From the NCBI GenBank assembly GCA_030430565.1, contig JAUIKS010000035.1, positions 62,001-126,000 of the forward strand: 64,000 nucleotides of DNA, in the 5' to 3' direction. The DNA comes from Polyangia bacterium. Its GTDB lineage: Bacteria; Myxococcota_A; Polyangia; Nannocystales; Nannocystaceae. A program made the translations under genes and the position numbers. How positions within the stretch are numbered: position 1 is the first letter of the stretch; every line of letters starts with the position of its first letter. The notes under the pieces are model-generated. The model was given only the letters and a program-made list of their open reading frames with translations. It searched no databases and was not told the origin of the DNA. Below are positions 18,849 through 27,847 of this stretch, one piece after another.

Positions 18849-19759
18849 CGCGCAGCTGGTTTTGTTGAGAAGCGGTGCTCTCGTTGTTGAGGGAAGCGGA
18901 TCGTCGCGCGCCGCTGGGCGCCGCCGATGACCACCATGAGCTCGTGCTCGCCGGGCTCGACCGGCGCGAAGACCTCGGGGCCGGTGCCGCGCATGACGCC
19001 GTCGACGAAGACCGGGACGCCCTCGGGGGCGCGCACCGTGATGCAGTCTCCGCGCGCGCGCAGGGTGTCGAGCTTGGCGAGCGCGACGTCGATCTTGATC
19101 CCGAAGTTGATCGCGTCCGCGTCGGTGATCCCCGCGGTCACGACGCCGACGACGCGCCCGTGACGATCGAAGATCGGCCCGCCGGAGGCGCCCGGGTTCA
19201 GCGGGATCTGGGTCTGGAACACCGGGCGCCCGCTCTTCGCTGGGTAGATGTTGGAGACCATGCCCGTGTTGAACGTCCAGATCCCGCCGCGGCCGTGACC
19301 GACCGCGCCGACCCACGCGCCGACGCGCAGCTGCTCGCTCTGGGCGAGCGGGAGCGGGGTCGTCTTCGCGAGCGGCAGCTGCACGAGCGCGAGGTCGACG
19401 TCGCGGGCGCGCTGGAGCACGACGCCGGTGAGCCGGCGGCCGTCGTGCGTGATCACGTTGACGGTCTTCTGCGCGCCGACGACGTGCTGGTTGGTGAGCG
19501 CGAGGCCGTCGCGGGAGACGATGAAGCCAGAGCCGAAGCCGTCGCGCGTGTTGATGAACACGACCGCGGGCGCGACGCGTGCGAACAGGCGCTGCTGCTC
19601 GGCCTCGACGCTGGCGAGCGCGGACTCCTCGCGCGCGGAGGCGTCGACCGGTGCGCTCATCAACAGCAGCGCGAGCGCGCCTGCGATCGCCGCCCAGTCT
19701 CTACAGACACGCAACGCGCGAGAGCATACGGAGCCGCGTCGGCCTCTGCATGCGCTCAT
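18845..19759 (-). CDS. Trypsin-like serine protease with C-terminal PEGA-like domain
   Basis: The 304-residue product is taken from the ATG at 19759, which gives a signal sequence (WAAIAGALALLLMSAPVDASA). The catalytic triad is readable: His in TNQHVVGA, Asp in RDVDLALVQL and Ser in NPGASGGPIF, as in HtrA/DegP-type trypsin-like proteases, but no PDZ domain follows. Residues about 235-285 (VRAPEGVPVFVDGVMRGTG, then PVEPGEHELMVVIGG) match the PEGA fold often fused to secreted or membrane proteins. It should act in the periplasm or at the surface. It is first in the overlapping operon with the Cys-rich lipoprotein and the membrane protein. Confidence 0.9.
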   Translation of the reverse strand: MSACRGRRGSVCSRALRVCRDWAAIAGALALLLMSAPVDASAREESALASVEAEQQRLFARVAPAVVFINTRDGFGSGFIVSRDGLALTNQHVVGAQKTVNVITHDGRRLTGVVLQRARDVDLALVQLPLAKTTPLPLAQSEQLRVGAWVGAVGHGRGGIWTFNTGMVSNIYPAKSGRPVFQTQIPLNPGASGGPIFDRHGRVVGVVTAGITDADAINFGIKIDVALAKLDTLRARGDCITVRAPEGVPVFVDGVMRGTGPEVFAPVEPGEHELMVVIGGAQRRATIRFPQQREHRFSTKPAAR

Positions 19760-19928
19760 CTGGCGCGTGCGACCGGCGTGCCGACGGCAAACTCTTCGTG
19801 GACCGCCCTCGCGGTTCACCCGGGGGAGCTCTCGATCGCGCGTCGACGGGTTCGCTATGGTTCTCGGGTCGCGTTCGCGTTCGCGTTCGCGCGCCCAAGC
19901 CGCGTCGAGCGCAGGAGGCCGGGTCAAC

Positions 19929-20732
19929 GTGCGAGTGTTCATCAGCGCCGATATCGAGGGAGTCTGCGGCATCAGCTCGTGGGAGGAAGCGCGCCCGCGC
20001 GAGCCGGACTACCGGCAGTTTCGCCAGCAGATGCAGCTCGAGACCGCCGCCGCCTGCGAGGGCGCGCTCGCGGCCGGGGCCGCGCACGTCGTGGTCAAGG
20101 ACGCGCACGGGCCCGCCCGCAACTTGAAGGGCGCCGAGCTGCCGCCGCCCACCCAGCTGATCAGCGGCTGGAGCGGGCACCCCTTCTGCATGGTGCAGCA
20201 CCTCGACGAGAGCTTCGACGCGGCGCTGTTCGTCGGCTACCACGGGCGCGCGGGCGTCGGCGGCAACCCGCTCGCGCACACGCTCTCGTCGAGCAAGGTC
20301 CGCGAGATCCGGCTCAACGGAGCGCCTGCCTCGGAGTACAGGATCCACTCCTGGGCGGCCGCGCTCGTCGGCGTCCCGGTCGTGTTCGTCTCGGGCGACC
20401 GCACGCTGTGCGACGAGGTCGCGCGCCTCGCCCCCGACACCAAGACCTTCGTGACCAAGTGGGGCGAGGGGCCGTCGCAGCAGAGCGTGCACCCGAAGCT
20501 CGCGATCGAGGGGATCCGCGAGGGCGCCCGCGCGGCGCTCTCCGGGGACCTGCGCGCGGCGGCGCTGGTGCTGCCCGAGCGCTTCACGCTCGAGGTCTGC
20601 TTCAACGAGCACGCGCGGGCCTACGCGCGCTCGTTCTACCCGGGCTGCGCGCAGGTCGATCCCCACACCATCCGCCTCGAGACCGAGGACTACTTCGAGG
20701 TCCTGCGCGCGCTGATGTTCGTGGTGGCCTGA
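19929..20732 (+). CDS. dppA: M55-family D-aminopeptidase (DppA-like)
   Basis: The 267-residue product starts at a GTG 10 nt after AGGAGG; a second GTG two codons on is possible. The metal-binding motifs of peptidase family M55 are present: ISADIEGV at the N-terminus, KDAHG near residue 55 and FVGYHGRAG near 100, with TSGDRTL-like VSGDRTLCDEV at about 155. The family builds decameric zinc D-aminopeptidases that release D-amino acids from short D-peptides, linked to peptidoglycan peptide salvage. Length is typical. Its stop codon is followed at once by the first copy of a 19-bp direct repeat, so the gene borders an inserted segment. Confidence 0.92.
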   Translation: MRVFISADIEGVCGISSWEEARPREPDYRQFRQQMQLETAAACEGALAAGAAHVVVKDAHGPARNLKGAELPPPTQLISGWSGHPFCMVQHLDESFDAALFVGYHGRAGVGGNPLAHTLSSSKVREIRLNGAPASEYRIHSWAAALVGVPVVFVSGDRTLCDEVARLAPDTKTFVTKWGEGPSQQSVHPKLAIEGIREGARAALSGDLRAAALVLPERFTLEVCFNEHARAYARSFYPGCAQVDPHTIRLETEDYFEVLRALMFVVA

Positions 20733-20751
20733 GCTTGTCGTCCGTCGCGTC
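20733..20751 (+). repeat. 19-bp direct repeat, left copy
   Basis: GCTTGTCGTCCGTCGCGTC, identical to the copy at 23395-23413. It starts at the stop codon of the M55 gene. The pair brackets a 2.6 kb segment with the FGE-like and zinc-ribbon genes, as a target-site or attachment-site duplication would. Confidence 0.75.
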
Positions 20752-20906
20752 GCCGACTTCGCAGGCGAAGCTCTTCGCACGCTTGTTTGGGCGAGTTGGA
20801 CCTTTCGCCACCGCAGGATGCACCGGTGTATGCGTTGACGAGAGTCGAGCGCGCGCGGACTCGGTCACGGCTGTTGAGCTCGCGTTCTGAAGTTCAGCAG
20901 CTTGGC

Positions 20907-20935
20907 TTGACGAAGCCGCACTCGCTACATACAGT
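20907..20935 (+). promoter_or_regulatory. Sigma-70-like promoter candidate for the island genes
   Basis: TTGACG and TACAGT are separated by 17 bp in the 377-bp gene-free stretch (20733-21109) before the FGE-like gene. The -10 box is a moderate match. Apart from the left repeat, this stretch shows no other clear feature. Confidence 0.4.
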
Positions 20936-21109
20936 TTGTCTCGGGTCTCGGAGCCACCCCGCAGGATCGTCGGCGTCGCCAGCGCCGAGAGCAAGCGCTT
21001 CAGTTTCTCAACCGTTTCACCCGACAACTCGCGACATGCGCCCTTGACGGGGCCACGACCTCCCGCTGGCGGCCGAGGGGAGGACGAATGGCAACGTCTG
21101 GAGGATTGT

Positions 21110-22906
21110 ATGTCCGACGAACAATCAAGCGCCGCTTTACGCGGCTTTCTCTTGCTGCGCGATGGCCACGCCATTCCGCTCACTGGGATCTCACCAAATG
21201 AGATCAGACAGGGAGCGAAGCAGCGTGTATTGCACCCTGATGCTGATGCGTTGAGGTATCGGCGCACACTCTCCGCGATCGTCGATCGTCTCGGTTTCTC
21301 GGGAGACTTCGGCGACTACATGCATCGCGGCTGGAACGCAGTCCAAGACTTTCTCGCTGCCCATCGATGCACCACGCGCGCCGGAGTGTTCCCCGCTGAC
21401 CACGGTGGGTGCATCGATCTCTACTTCCGTGGAGTTCTGGCCCCGACGCGTCGGCAGCTCGCGGACAGGATCTTCGAATCAACACGCCGTCCAAGCCGAG
21501 TTTTCCTCGGCTACGGGGTTAACTGGTCGGCTTGGGACTGTGGCGATGGTCACGTCGTACCGGATGCCGCGATCGCGACTGTTCGGGGGGACCCGAACAC
21601 CGCGCGAGAGCGAGCCCACGCGCTCTTCAGCCAGCGTCACGCGTTGAGCGGACAATACGGCTTCTTGGACGATATGCTCGTGGCCTGTCCGGTTCGACAT
21701 CTCGTCGACAACACCTACTGGCTCCCAGGAACAGTCGACCAACGCCAGCGCGAGGAGTCCATCGCGGAATTGCGACGCGCGGTGTTGGCCTTTCGCGCGG
21801 TCTTCGACGCCAGCCCCGAGGGATGGGTCGATATCCTCCCGTTCAACGAGCGCCTCGTCATCCTTCGCGCCCACGATGGGTCTTGGGATGTTCTCTGGCG
21901 GTCGTTTCGCGAGCGAAAACCTCCCCAGCCGAGCGACATCGAGCGACGCTACGAGCTCGACGCCGTGGATCTCCCCTCCTCGCTCTCCACAAAGGTCGAT
22001 GTCGATCGACTCATCTACTTCCGCCAGGAGGCCTGGAAGGAACGCGAGGAGCACGTAGCCGAGCAAGCGTTCTACGATCGGGGAGGCTCCGCAGCCGAGC
22101 GCCGACGTGCTTCGTACGCAGAGGTGCGACTCGCGTGGCTCCGCGAGCAGGGCAGACTCAACCTGCAAAACCCCGAGTGGAGAGACGAGCGGCTTCCGGG
22201 GTTTAGGGTCATTGAGATCGGCGAGAAACGGCTCGCAGTCAGCGAAGTCGTGGAGGTCGGCGCCTTCTGGAAGATGCTCTTCGAGACAGGCTACCTGGAC
22301 CGACGCCGCGGCCAAGAGTCCTGGGAGCGCGCGAACGGAGCTGCTGATGACGCCGAGCCGGTCGGCGCTACCTGGACCGACGCCCAGGCGTTCTGCGCGT
22401 GGAGAGAGCGCCAGCTAGGCGTTCCCGTGCGGCTCCCGAGCATCGCGGAGCTGCGGGCGCTCCGCCCGTTCTATTCGAATCACTACGCGAGGCTCGCCCA
22501 GCAAGATTTTCCCTGGGAGAGCTTCCCGCCGCGGCCGCTGATTGAGAAGGCCAACGACAGCGCGGCGCAGCACGTTGACGTCCCCGGAGCGGTCGTCTGG
22601 TCTGAACCGCGCTTCCTCGACCCCGACGACGAACACCCGGAATTTCCGCCTCCAGACGGGTGGGCGGAGAGCTCGCGGAAGCGCTGGATCACCGACTATC
22701 CTCCCGCGGCTTCATGGGCTGAGAAACTGCCCTGGTCGACTCATGCCGGTCTGCGCTTCATCGACGCATGGGACGCGTACGAGTGGTGTCAGGAGCGCGG
22801 GTGGATCAGCGGACGTTTCTGGGAAGGGCCGATCGGCCCTGGCTCATGGGGCGCCTACAAGAACCTCAAGGCCACGTTCCGGCTGGTCGTTGAGCTCGGA
22901 GGGTAG
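21110..22906 (+). CDS. Large protein with C-terminal FGE-sulfatase (SUMF1)-like domain
   Basis: The 598-residue product starts at an ATG preceded by GGAGG. Residues 1-360 have no recognised family. Residues about 380-598 carry the formylglycine-generating-enzyme/C-type-lectin-like pattern: GATWTDAQAFCAWRERQLG, then VPVRLPSIAELRAL, and the end GSWGAYKNLKATFRLVVEL, matching the usual G-x-x-FRLV finish. The C-terminal cysteines needed for oxidase activity are missing, so this is probably a binding version of the fold. GC content is lower than in flanking genes. It is followed 6 bp later by a zinc-ribbon gene, together forming the cargo between the 19-bp direct repeats. Role unknown; FGE-like domains also occur in bacterial conflict systems. 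Confidence 0.8.
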   Translation: MSDEQSSAALRGFLLLRDGHAIPLTGISPNEIRQGAKQRVLHPDADALRYRRTLSAIVDRLGFSGDFGDYMHRGWNAVQDFLAAHRCTTRAGVFPADHGGCIDLYFRGVLAPTRRQLADRIFESTRRPSRVFLGYGVNWSAWDCGDGHVVPDAAIATVRGDPNTARERAHALFSQRHALSGQYGFLDDMLVACPVRHLVDNTYWLPGTVDQRQREESIAELRRAVLAFRAVFDASPEGWVDILPFNERLVILRAHDGSWDVLWRSFRERKPPQPSDIERRYELDAVDLPSSLSTKVDVDRLIYFRQEAWKEREEHVAEQAFYDRGGSAAERRRASYAEVRLAWLREQGRLNLQNPEWRDERLPGFRVIEIGEKRLAVSEVVEVGAFWKMLFETGYLDRRRGQESWERANGAADDAEPVGATWTDAQAFCAWRERQLGVPVRLPSIAELRALRPFYSNHYARLAQQDFPWESFPPRPLIEKANDSAAQHVDVPGAVVWSEPRFLDPDDEHPEFPPPDGWAESSRKRWITDYPPAASWAEKLPWSTHAGLRFIDAWDAYEWCQERGWISGRFWEGPIGPGSWGAYKNLKATFRLVVELGG

Positions 22907-22911
22907 CCGCG

Positions 22912-23250
22912 ATGGACCGAAGCACAAACCGCGGCTGCCTCAGCAGTCGGGGTACCCCGTTGCGTACCTTCACGAGTCGTGCATCCGCCGAGGATGCCGC
23001 GGCCTACGTACTGGAAGCCCACGGCCGCCGAACCATCCCCTATTCGTGCAAGCGGTGTCGACACTGGCATCTGTGTCCTGCCGAGCGCTACACGCCGAGT
23101 CATCCCTGCGACGTCTGCGGGAAAAAGGCGTACCAGACCGAAGAAGGCGCGAGCCGCCGAGCTCGGCTCATCGAGCGCGAGCGCAGAACGAGTCTGCGCG
23201 TGTACTCGTGTCCCTACGGATCAGGTTGGCATCTCACCAGCAAGCTCTGA
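22912..23250 (+). CDS. Small zinc-ribbon protein
   Basis: The 112-residue product starts at an ATG 6 bp after the FGE-like gene, with GGAGGG as ribosome binding site. It has CKRCRHWHLC and CDVCGKK pairs, followed by an Arg-rich helix and the ending VYSCPYGSGWHLTSKL. Similar short C-x-x-H-G-x-GWHLTS proteins are common in actinobacteria and phages, with unknown function; the ribbon could bind nucleic acid or protein. Co-transcription with the FGE-like gene is likely. Confidence 0.75.
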   Translation: MDRSTNRGCLSSRGTPLRTFTSRASAEDAAAYVLEAHGRRTIPYSCKRCRHWHLCPAERYTPSHPCDVCGKKAYQTEEGASRRARLIERERRTSLRVYSCPYGSGWHLTSKL

Positions 23251-23394
23251 CTTGCGTCAACAAACGCGGTCATGCCGACTCGAGACTGACATGAAACGCA
23301 CAGGGGACGTACGGTTCCCGCCCCAGGACCGCGAGGTCCTGGCGGCGGGAGGCCGATCGCGCGGTTCACCTCTCCTCGCCCCATGCCGCGCGCG

Positions 23395-23413
23395 GCTTGT
23401 CGTCCGTCGCGTC
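23395..23413 (+). repeat. 19-bp direct repeat, right copy
   Basis: Second exact copy of GCTTGTCGTCCGTCGCGTC, 30 bp before the FolC-type gene start. Between 23251 and 23442 no gene is seen. Confidence 0.75.
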
Positions 23414-23442
23414 CTCGAGTAGACAGCCGAGGCAGGCCGCGC

Positions 23443-24738
23443 ATGGACCTCGAGGCGTTTGATCCCCGCTACCTCGTCACCCTCGACGAGCTCTATCACC
23501 CGCACTGGGCCGCGCGAAAGCGCCAGCGGATCCGCTTCCTCCGCGAGGTCGTCGCGCGCGTCTGGCCCGACGGTCCGCCCGCGCGCCTGATCCAGGTGAC
23601 GGGGACCAACGGCAAGGGCACCGTCTCGCACTTCCTCGAGCAGGGGCTGCGGGGCTCGGGCCGCGCGGGCTCGTGGACGGGGCCGCACGTCTTCGACTAC
23701 GCCGAGCGCTTCCACGTCGACGGCGAGCAGGCCTCGCGCGCCGAGATCAGCGAGATCTACCGCGAGCGTCTGCTGCCGATCCAAGATGACTTCTGCGCCA
23801 GGCACCCGGGGGAGTCGCTGAGCTTCGCGGAGCTCGGGATCCTGCTCTCGCTGCACCTGTTCGCGCGGCACGGCGTGCGCTGGGGGGTGATGGAGGTCGG
23901 CGCGGGCGGGCGCTACACGCCGCTCATGGCGCTGCCGATGGCGGCCTGCGTGGTCACGAACGTGGGCCACGATCACCCCAAGACGCTGGGCACCGAGCTG
24001 TGGCAGCGCGCGCTCGAGAAAGCCGGGATCGCGCGGCCCGGCGTGCCGCTGTTCACCGCGGCCGAGGGGCCCGCGCGCGAGTTCGTCACGCGCGCGGCCG
24101 CGGCCGAGGGCGCCGAGGTCTACGCGCTGCGCGAGGATGACGTCGAGCACCCCGCGATCCCGCGCGCGCTGCCGCGGTTTCAGCGGCGTAACCTCGCGCT
24201 CGCCGGCGCGGTGGTCCGCGCGCTCGACCCCGACCGCGCGCTCGCGGAGCTGATCCCGACGATGACCGCGACGCTCACCGGGCGCTTCTGGCAGCCCGCG
24301 CCGAACGTGCTGGTCGACGTGGCCCACAACGCGGAGAAGGTCGCGAGCTTGGTGGAGGCGATCGAGCGCGCGCACCCGGGCAGGCCGCTGCGCCTGGTCG
24401 TCGGGCTCACGCGCAGCCGCGACGTCGTCAAGACCTTCGCGCCGCTGCTGCCGCTCGCGCGCCGGATCGTGGTGACCTCGGCCTCCTACGCGGGACAGGA
24501 CCCTACGGACATGGCCCAAAAGCTGAGGGCGGTGTTCCCCGAGGTCGCGGTCGAGCCGGCGCCGCGGCGCGCCTACGAGCGCGAGCGGGCCGCGCTCGCG
24601 CCGGGCGAGCTCTTGGTGCTCACCGGCTCGGTCTACATGATCGATCTCGCGCTCAACCCGGACCCCTACGTGCTCCACACCAACGCGACCTTCGGCCGCC
24701 GCGGCTCGAGCTACGCGGCCAAGAAGCCGTCGATCTGA
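23443..24738 (+). CDS. folC: Folylpolyglutamate/dihydrofolate synthase family Mur-type ligase
   Basis: The 431-residue product starts at the ATG at 23443; the frame is open 20 codons further up, through the repeat, but that part reads as leader. The N-terminal P-loop VTGTNGKGTVSHF is the signature of the FolC/Mur ligase family, VMEVGAGGRYTPL and VVTNVGHDHPKTLG match the central ATPase domain, and DVAHNAEKVASLVEAIE marks the C-terminal ligase domain. The enzyme should add glutamate to (dihydro)folate in the cytosol. GGRYTPL replaces the common GGRLDATN pattern, so the substrate may differ from folate. Flanks the island on the right. Confidence 0.85.
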   Translation: MDLEAFDPRYLVTLDELYHPHWAARKRQRIRFLREVVARVWPDGPPARLIQVTGTNGKGTVSHFLEQGLRGSGRAGSWTGPHVFDYAERFHVDGEQASRAEISEIYRERLLPIQDDFCARHPGESLSFAELGILLSLHLFARHGVRWGVMEVGAGGRYTPLMALPMAACVVTNVGHDHPKTLGTELWQRALEKAGIARPGVPLFTAAEGPAREFVTRAAAAEGAEVYALREDDVEHPAIPRALPRFQRRNLALAGAVVRALDPDRALAELIPTMTATLTGRFWQPAPNVLVDVAHNAEKVASLVEAIERAHPGRPLRLVVGLTRSRDVVKTFAPLLPLARRIVVTSASYAGQDPTDMAQKLRAVFPEVAVEPAPRRAYERERAALAPGELLVLTGSVYMIDLALNPDPYVLHTNATFGRRGSSYAAKKPSI

Positions 24739-24751
24739 GATACTCGCGGGC

Positions 24752-25045
24752 GTGACCGCGACCGTCGAGTGGAGGCGCTGGGACGATGACCCCGTGGCGC
24801 GCGCGACCGGGATCTCGTTCAACCGCGAGCCGGCGGGCGAGATCCGGGCGCCGGCGGGGATGATCCGCGTCTGCGCGTGGCACATCGACTTCGACGAGCG
24901 CCCGGTCTGCTACGTCGACGTGGACACGCTCGCGGCGGCGCGGGCAGTCGCCGAGGGGCTCTCGCGCAGCTGCCGGTTCAACGTCGACTACGCGAGCGCC
25001 TACGACGAGCGCGGCGCGATGGTGTACAGCGGTCGGCCGTGGTGA
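24752..25045 (+). CDS. Small conserved-looking hypothetical protein
   Basis: The 97-residue product starts at a GTG 13 bp after the FolC-type stop, so co-transcription is likely. It is soluble, with a compact beta/alpha character (MIRVCAWHIDFDERPVCYVDVD, then LAAARAVAEGLSRSCRF). The two cysteines have no recognisable metal pattern. No family recognised; composition and end position support a real gene. Confidence 0.6.
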   Translation: MTATVEWRRWDDDPVARATGISFNREPAGEIRAPAGMIRVCAWHIDFDERPVCYVDVDTLAAARAVAEGLSRSCRFNVDYASAYDERGAMVYSGRPW

Positions 25046-25056
25046 GCGGCCTTGGC

Positions 25057-25323
25057 TCAGCGAGACACGAGCCGGCAGAAGCGGCTGACCTCGCCGCTCG
25101 AGGTGACCTCCTGGTAGACGAAGGCCAGCTTCTCGGCGTCGAATTTTTCGAAGAAGTCGTCCCAGCCGATGCGGTCGAGCGCGTCGGCGTCTTCGAAGCG
25201 GATCCGCAGCAGCCCGGCCATATCCTCCTCGGTGCCGTGGACCCGCGCGGGGAGCCCGTTTCGAGCCTCGACCCAGCGCTTGATGATGGAGTGATCGGTG
25301 GTGGTGCGGGAGATGCCTGACAT
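25057..25323 (-). CDS. Small conserved protein of the family often mislabelled alpha-glucan branching enzyme
   Basis: Start ATG at 25323 gives 88 residues. The pattern TTTDHSIIKRWVEARNG, LLRIRFEDADALDRIGWDDFF and KLAFVYQEVTSSGEVSRF matches a short widespread family whose members are about 85-95 residues and carry an unproven branching-enzyme label. Longer open frames upstream are Arg/Ala noise. The 211-bp stretch between it and the acyl-CoA oxidase gene (25324-25534) contains no gene I can support. Confidence 0.8.
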   Translation of the reverse strand: MSGISRTTTDHSIIKRWVEARNGLPARVHGTEEDMAGLLRIRFEDADALDRIGWDDFFEKFDAEKLAFVYQEVTSSGEVSRFCRLVSR

Positions 25324-25534
25324 TAAATCTGCTTTCTTTTGACAAGTTGTTGACGGCGCGCGCGCTGGCGGGGGCGCGGCCGTATTCGGTGTGTAGTGCC
25401 AACAGATTGCAAGTCGTGTGCCGCGTCTGCGCGGGCTGTCGGAGGCCGCGCTGCGCCATCTCGACACACCTGTGTCACAGGCGCACGGCACAGCGCGCCC
25501 GCAGGGTGTTTTAAGGGGCTTGTTGATCGGGCGC

Positions 25535-27847
25535 TCAGCCGCGCTCGCGTCGCGCGATCGGGGCGTCGAGCGCGGTCTCGGGGATCGCGAAGGCGTCGAC
25601 GAGCCGGGGCGCGAGCGGCGTGAGCTCGGCGCACAGCGTCACGACCTCGCGGTGGATCGCGCGGGCCTTGCTGGCCTCAACGACGCCGGCGCTGAGGAAC
25701 CACGCCGCGTCGTCGTCGATGCGCTCGAGCGCGTACAGCGAGCGCAGCAGCTCGAGCGCGCGCTGGACCTCGGGGTCGCGGACGCCCTCGATCGCGCTGC
25801 GGAAGCACGCGAGCACCTCGCGCTCCGCGTAGGCGCTCGCGAGGTGCACGAGCTCCTGCTGGCAGCTGTTCATCGCCGTGAAGCTGTCGACGCCGCCGGT
25901 GATCTGTCGCCGGAGGCGATCGGCGACCGACCACAGCAGCCGGTCGTAGCGGTGGTCGAGCAGCTCTTGCTGGACGTCGGGGTCGCGCAGGTGCGCGGCG
26001 CTGCGCAGGCGCGAGCTGACGGGGTCGAGCTCCTTGACGCCGGCGCTCGCGCGCGCGACCAGGTGGCGCAGGATGCTGGTGATCCGCGTGCTCCCGAGCT
26101 GGGCCTTGTACTCGCTGAGGAGCCCCTTGGCGGCGAGCTGCATCAAGACCGTGTTGTCGCCTTCGAAGGTGGTGAAGACGTCGGTGTCGGCCTTGAGCGC
26201 GGTGAAGCGGTTGACCGCGAGGTAGCCGGCGCCGCCGCAGCACTCGCGGCAGCGCTGGATCGTCGCGGTCGCGTACCAGGTCGCCGCGGCCTTGAGCGCC
26301 GCGGCGCGCGTCTCGACCTCGCGCGCGGTGCTCTCGTCGCGCGCGAGGTAGCGGGCGGTGAGGTCGCGCAGCGCGAAGGTGAGGGCGTAGGCCGCCGCGA
26401 GCGCGGGCATCAGCCGCAGCTGGTGGGTCTGGTAGTCGAGGATCGGGACCTCGTGCCCGTCGGCGGGGCCGAACTGGCGCCGGCGGGTCGCGTAGCGGAT
26501 CGCGACGGTGAGCGCGACGCGAGCGGCCGCGACGCCGCCGCAGGCGACGCTGACGCGGCCGGCGACGAGCGTGCCGATCATGGTGAAGAACCGCCGGTCG
26601 GCGCTGGGGATCGGGCTGCTGTACTCGCCGCGGCGCGAGACCGAGGCGTAGCGATCGAGCAGGTTGTCTCGAGGGACACGTACATCGGCGAAGCGCAGCC
26701 GACCGTTGTCGACGCCGCTCAGCCCCATCTTCTCGCCGCAGTCCTCGATCGAGACGCCGGGCGCGGGCTGCCCGTCGTCGCCGCGGATCGGCACGAGGAA
26801 GGCGTGCACGCCGTAGCTGACGTCGGCGATGTGGAGCTGCGCGAACACGACGGCCACGCGGGCGTGGCAGGCGGCGTTGCCGATGTAGTCTTTGCGCCCC
26901 GCGTCGCTCGGCGTGTTGATGATCCAGGCGTCGGCGTCTTGGTCGAAGGTCGCGGTGGTCTCGAGCGCGCGGACGTTGGAGCCGTGCCCCGTCTCGGTCA
27001 TGGCGAAGCAGCCTGGGAGCGCCGCCGTCGCCACGCGCGGCAGCAGCTCGCGGTGCCGCGCGGTGCCGAGGAAGTAGAGCGCGCCGCCGAACAGCCCGAA
27101 CTGCACGCCGGTCTTGACGACGAGCGAGAGGTCGAAGTCCGAGAGCGCTTCGAAGCTGGCGATGAAGGCGCCGAGATCCGGCGCCGCGCCGGTGACCTCG
27201 GGATACGCCAGCGCGCCGACGCCCGCCTCGGCGAGCCGCGCGAGCCAGGTCCAGACCTGCTCGCGGTACCGCGCGGTCGAGCGCGGGTACTGGTGGCGAA
27301 ACAGGGGCTCGGCGAGCAGGTCGCGGATGTGGTTGCGGGCCGCGTGGTCCCGACCGTCGAGGGTGCGCGTCATGGTCCCGACGTCGAAGCTTCGCGCGGG
27401 CGCCTTCGCGGGCGAGGGCTTCGCGGGGCTCGAGTCGTTGAGGATCGCCGAGACGGCCTCGGCGCTCACGACGCCCAGCGCGTCCTCGAGCTCGGCGAGC
27501 GCTCGCTCGACGGAGGGCAGCAGCTCGCCGTCGCCGACGCGCGCGAGCGCGGCGCCAAAGCGCGCCAGCGTCGAGCGCTCCTGCTCCGGCACCCGGGCCG
27601 CGAGCGTCTGGATCCGCTCGAGCAGGCGCAGCAGCGAGGTGGCCGAGGGCGGCTCGCTCGGGTCGAGCCAGCTGGCGAGGACGGGCTCGTTGTCGATGCC
27701 CGGAGCCAGGCGCGTCGCCGCCAGCAGACGGATCGACGCGAGCTCCTCGTCGGTGAGCTCGCCGTCGGCCCACGCGATGTAGATCAGCGGCAGGTAGGGG
27801 AGGTAGCGGGTGTCCTGGAGAAGTCGCGTCGCGGCGCTCGTGGTCAT
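25535..27847 (-). CDS. Acyl-CoA oxidase/dehydrogenase with N-terminal TerB-like domain
   Basis: The 770-residue product begins with a helical YLPLIYIAWADGELTDEELASI segment, a TerB-like pattern. From about residue 150 it is an acyl-CoA oxidase: CFAMTETGHGSNVRALETTA (FAD/substrate loop), GSRRGEYSSPI-like region, CRECCGGAGYLAVNRF, and TTFEGDNTVLMQLAAKGLL, all hallmarks of peroxisomal-type ACOX rather than short-chain dehydrogenases. It would use FAD to oxidise acyl-CoA to enoyl-CoA, giving hydrogen peroxide if O2 is acceptor. The start is an ATG with no better alternative. Fusion to a TerB-like domain is unusual. Substrate length unknown. Confidence 0.9.
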   Translation of the reverse strand: MTTSAATRLLQDTRYLPYLPLIYIAWADGELTDEELASIRLLAATRLAPGIDNEPVLASWLDPSEPPSATSLLRLLERIQTLAARVPEQERSTLARFGAALARVGDGELLPSVERALAELEDALGVVSAEAVSAILNDSSPAKPSPAKAPARSFDVGTMTRTLDGRDHAARNHIRDLLAEPLFRHQYPRSTARYREQVWTWLARLAEAGVGALAYPEVTGAAPDLGAFIASFEALSDFDLSLVVKTGVQFGLFGGALYFLGTARHRELLPRVATAALPGCFAMTETGHGSNVRALETTATFDQDADAWIINTPSDAGRKDYIGNAACHARVAVVFAQLHIADVSYGVHAFLVPIRGDDGQPAPGVSIEDCGEKMGLSGVDNGRLRFADVRVPRDNLLDRYASVSRRGEYSSPIPSADRRFFTMIGTLVAGRVSVACGGVAAARVALTVAIRYATRRRQFGPADGHEVPILDYQTHQLRLMPALAAAYALTFALRDLTARYLARDESTAREVETRAAALKAAATWYATATIQRCRECCGGAGYLAVNRFTALKADTDVFTTFEGDNTVLMQLAAKGLLSEYKAQLGSTRITSILRHLVARASAGVKELDPVSSRLRSAAHLRDPDVQQELLDHRYDRLLWSVADRLRRQITGGVDSFTAMNSCQQELVHLASAYAEREVLACFRSAIEGVRDPEVQRALELLRSLYALERIDDDAAWFLSAGVVEASKARAIHREVVTLCAELTPLAPRLVDAFAIPETALDAPIARRERG

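Noticed and set aside
20819..20824. TGCACC before the island genes
   Set aside because: No TCYAAY-like box occurs at 18 or 19 nt (reads GTCGAG), so it is not a regulon site.
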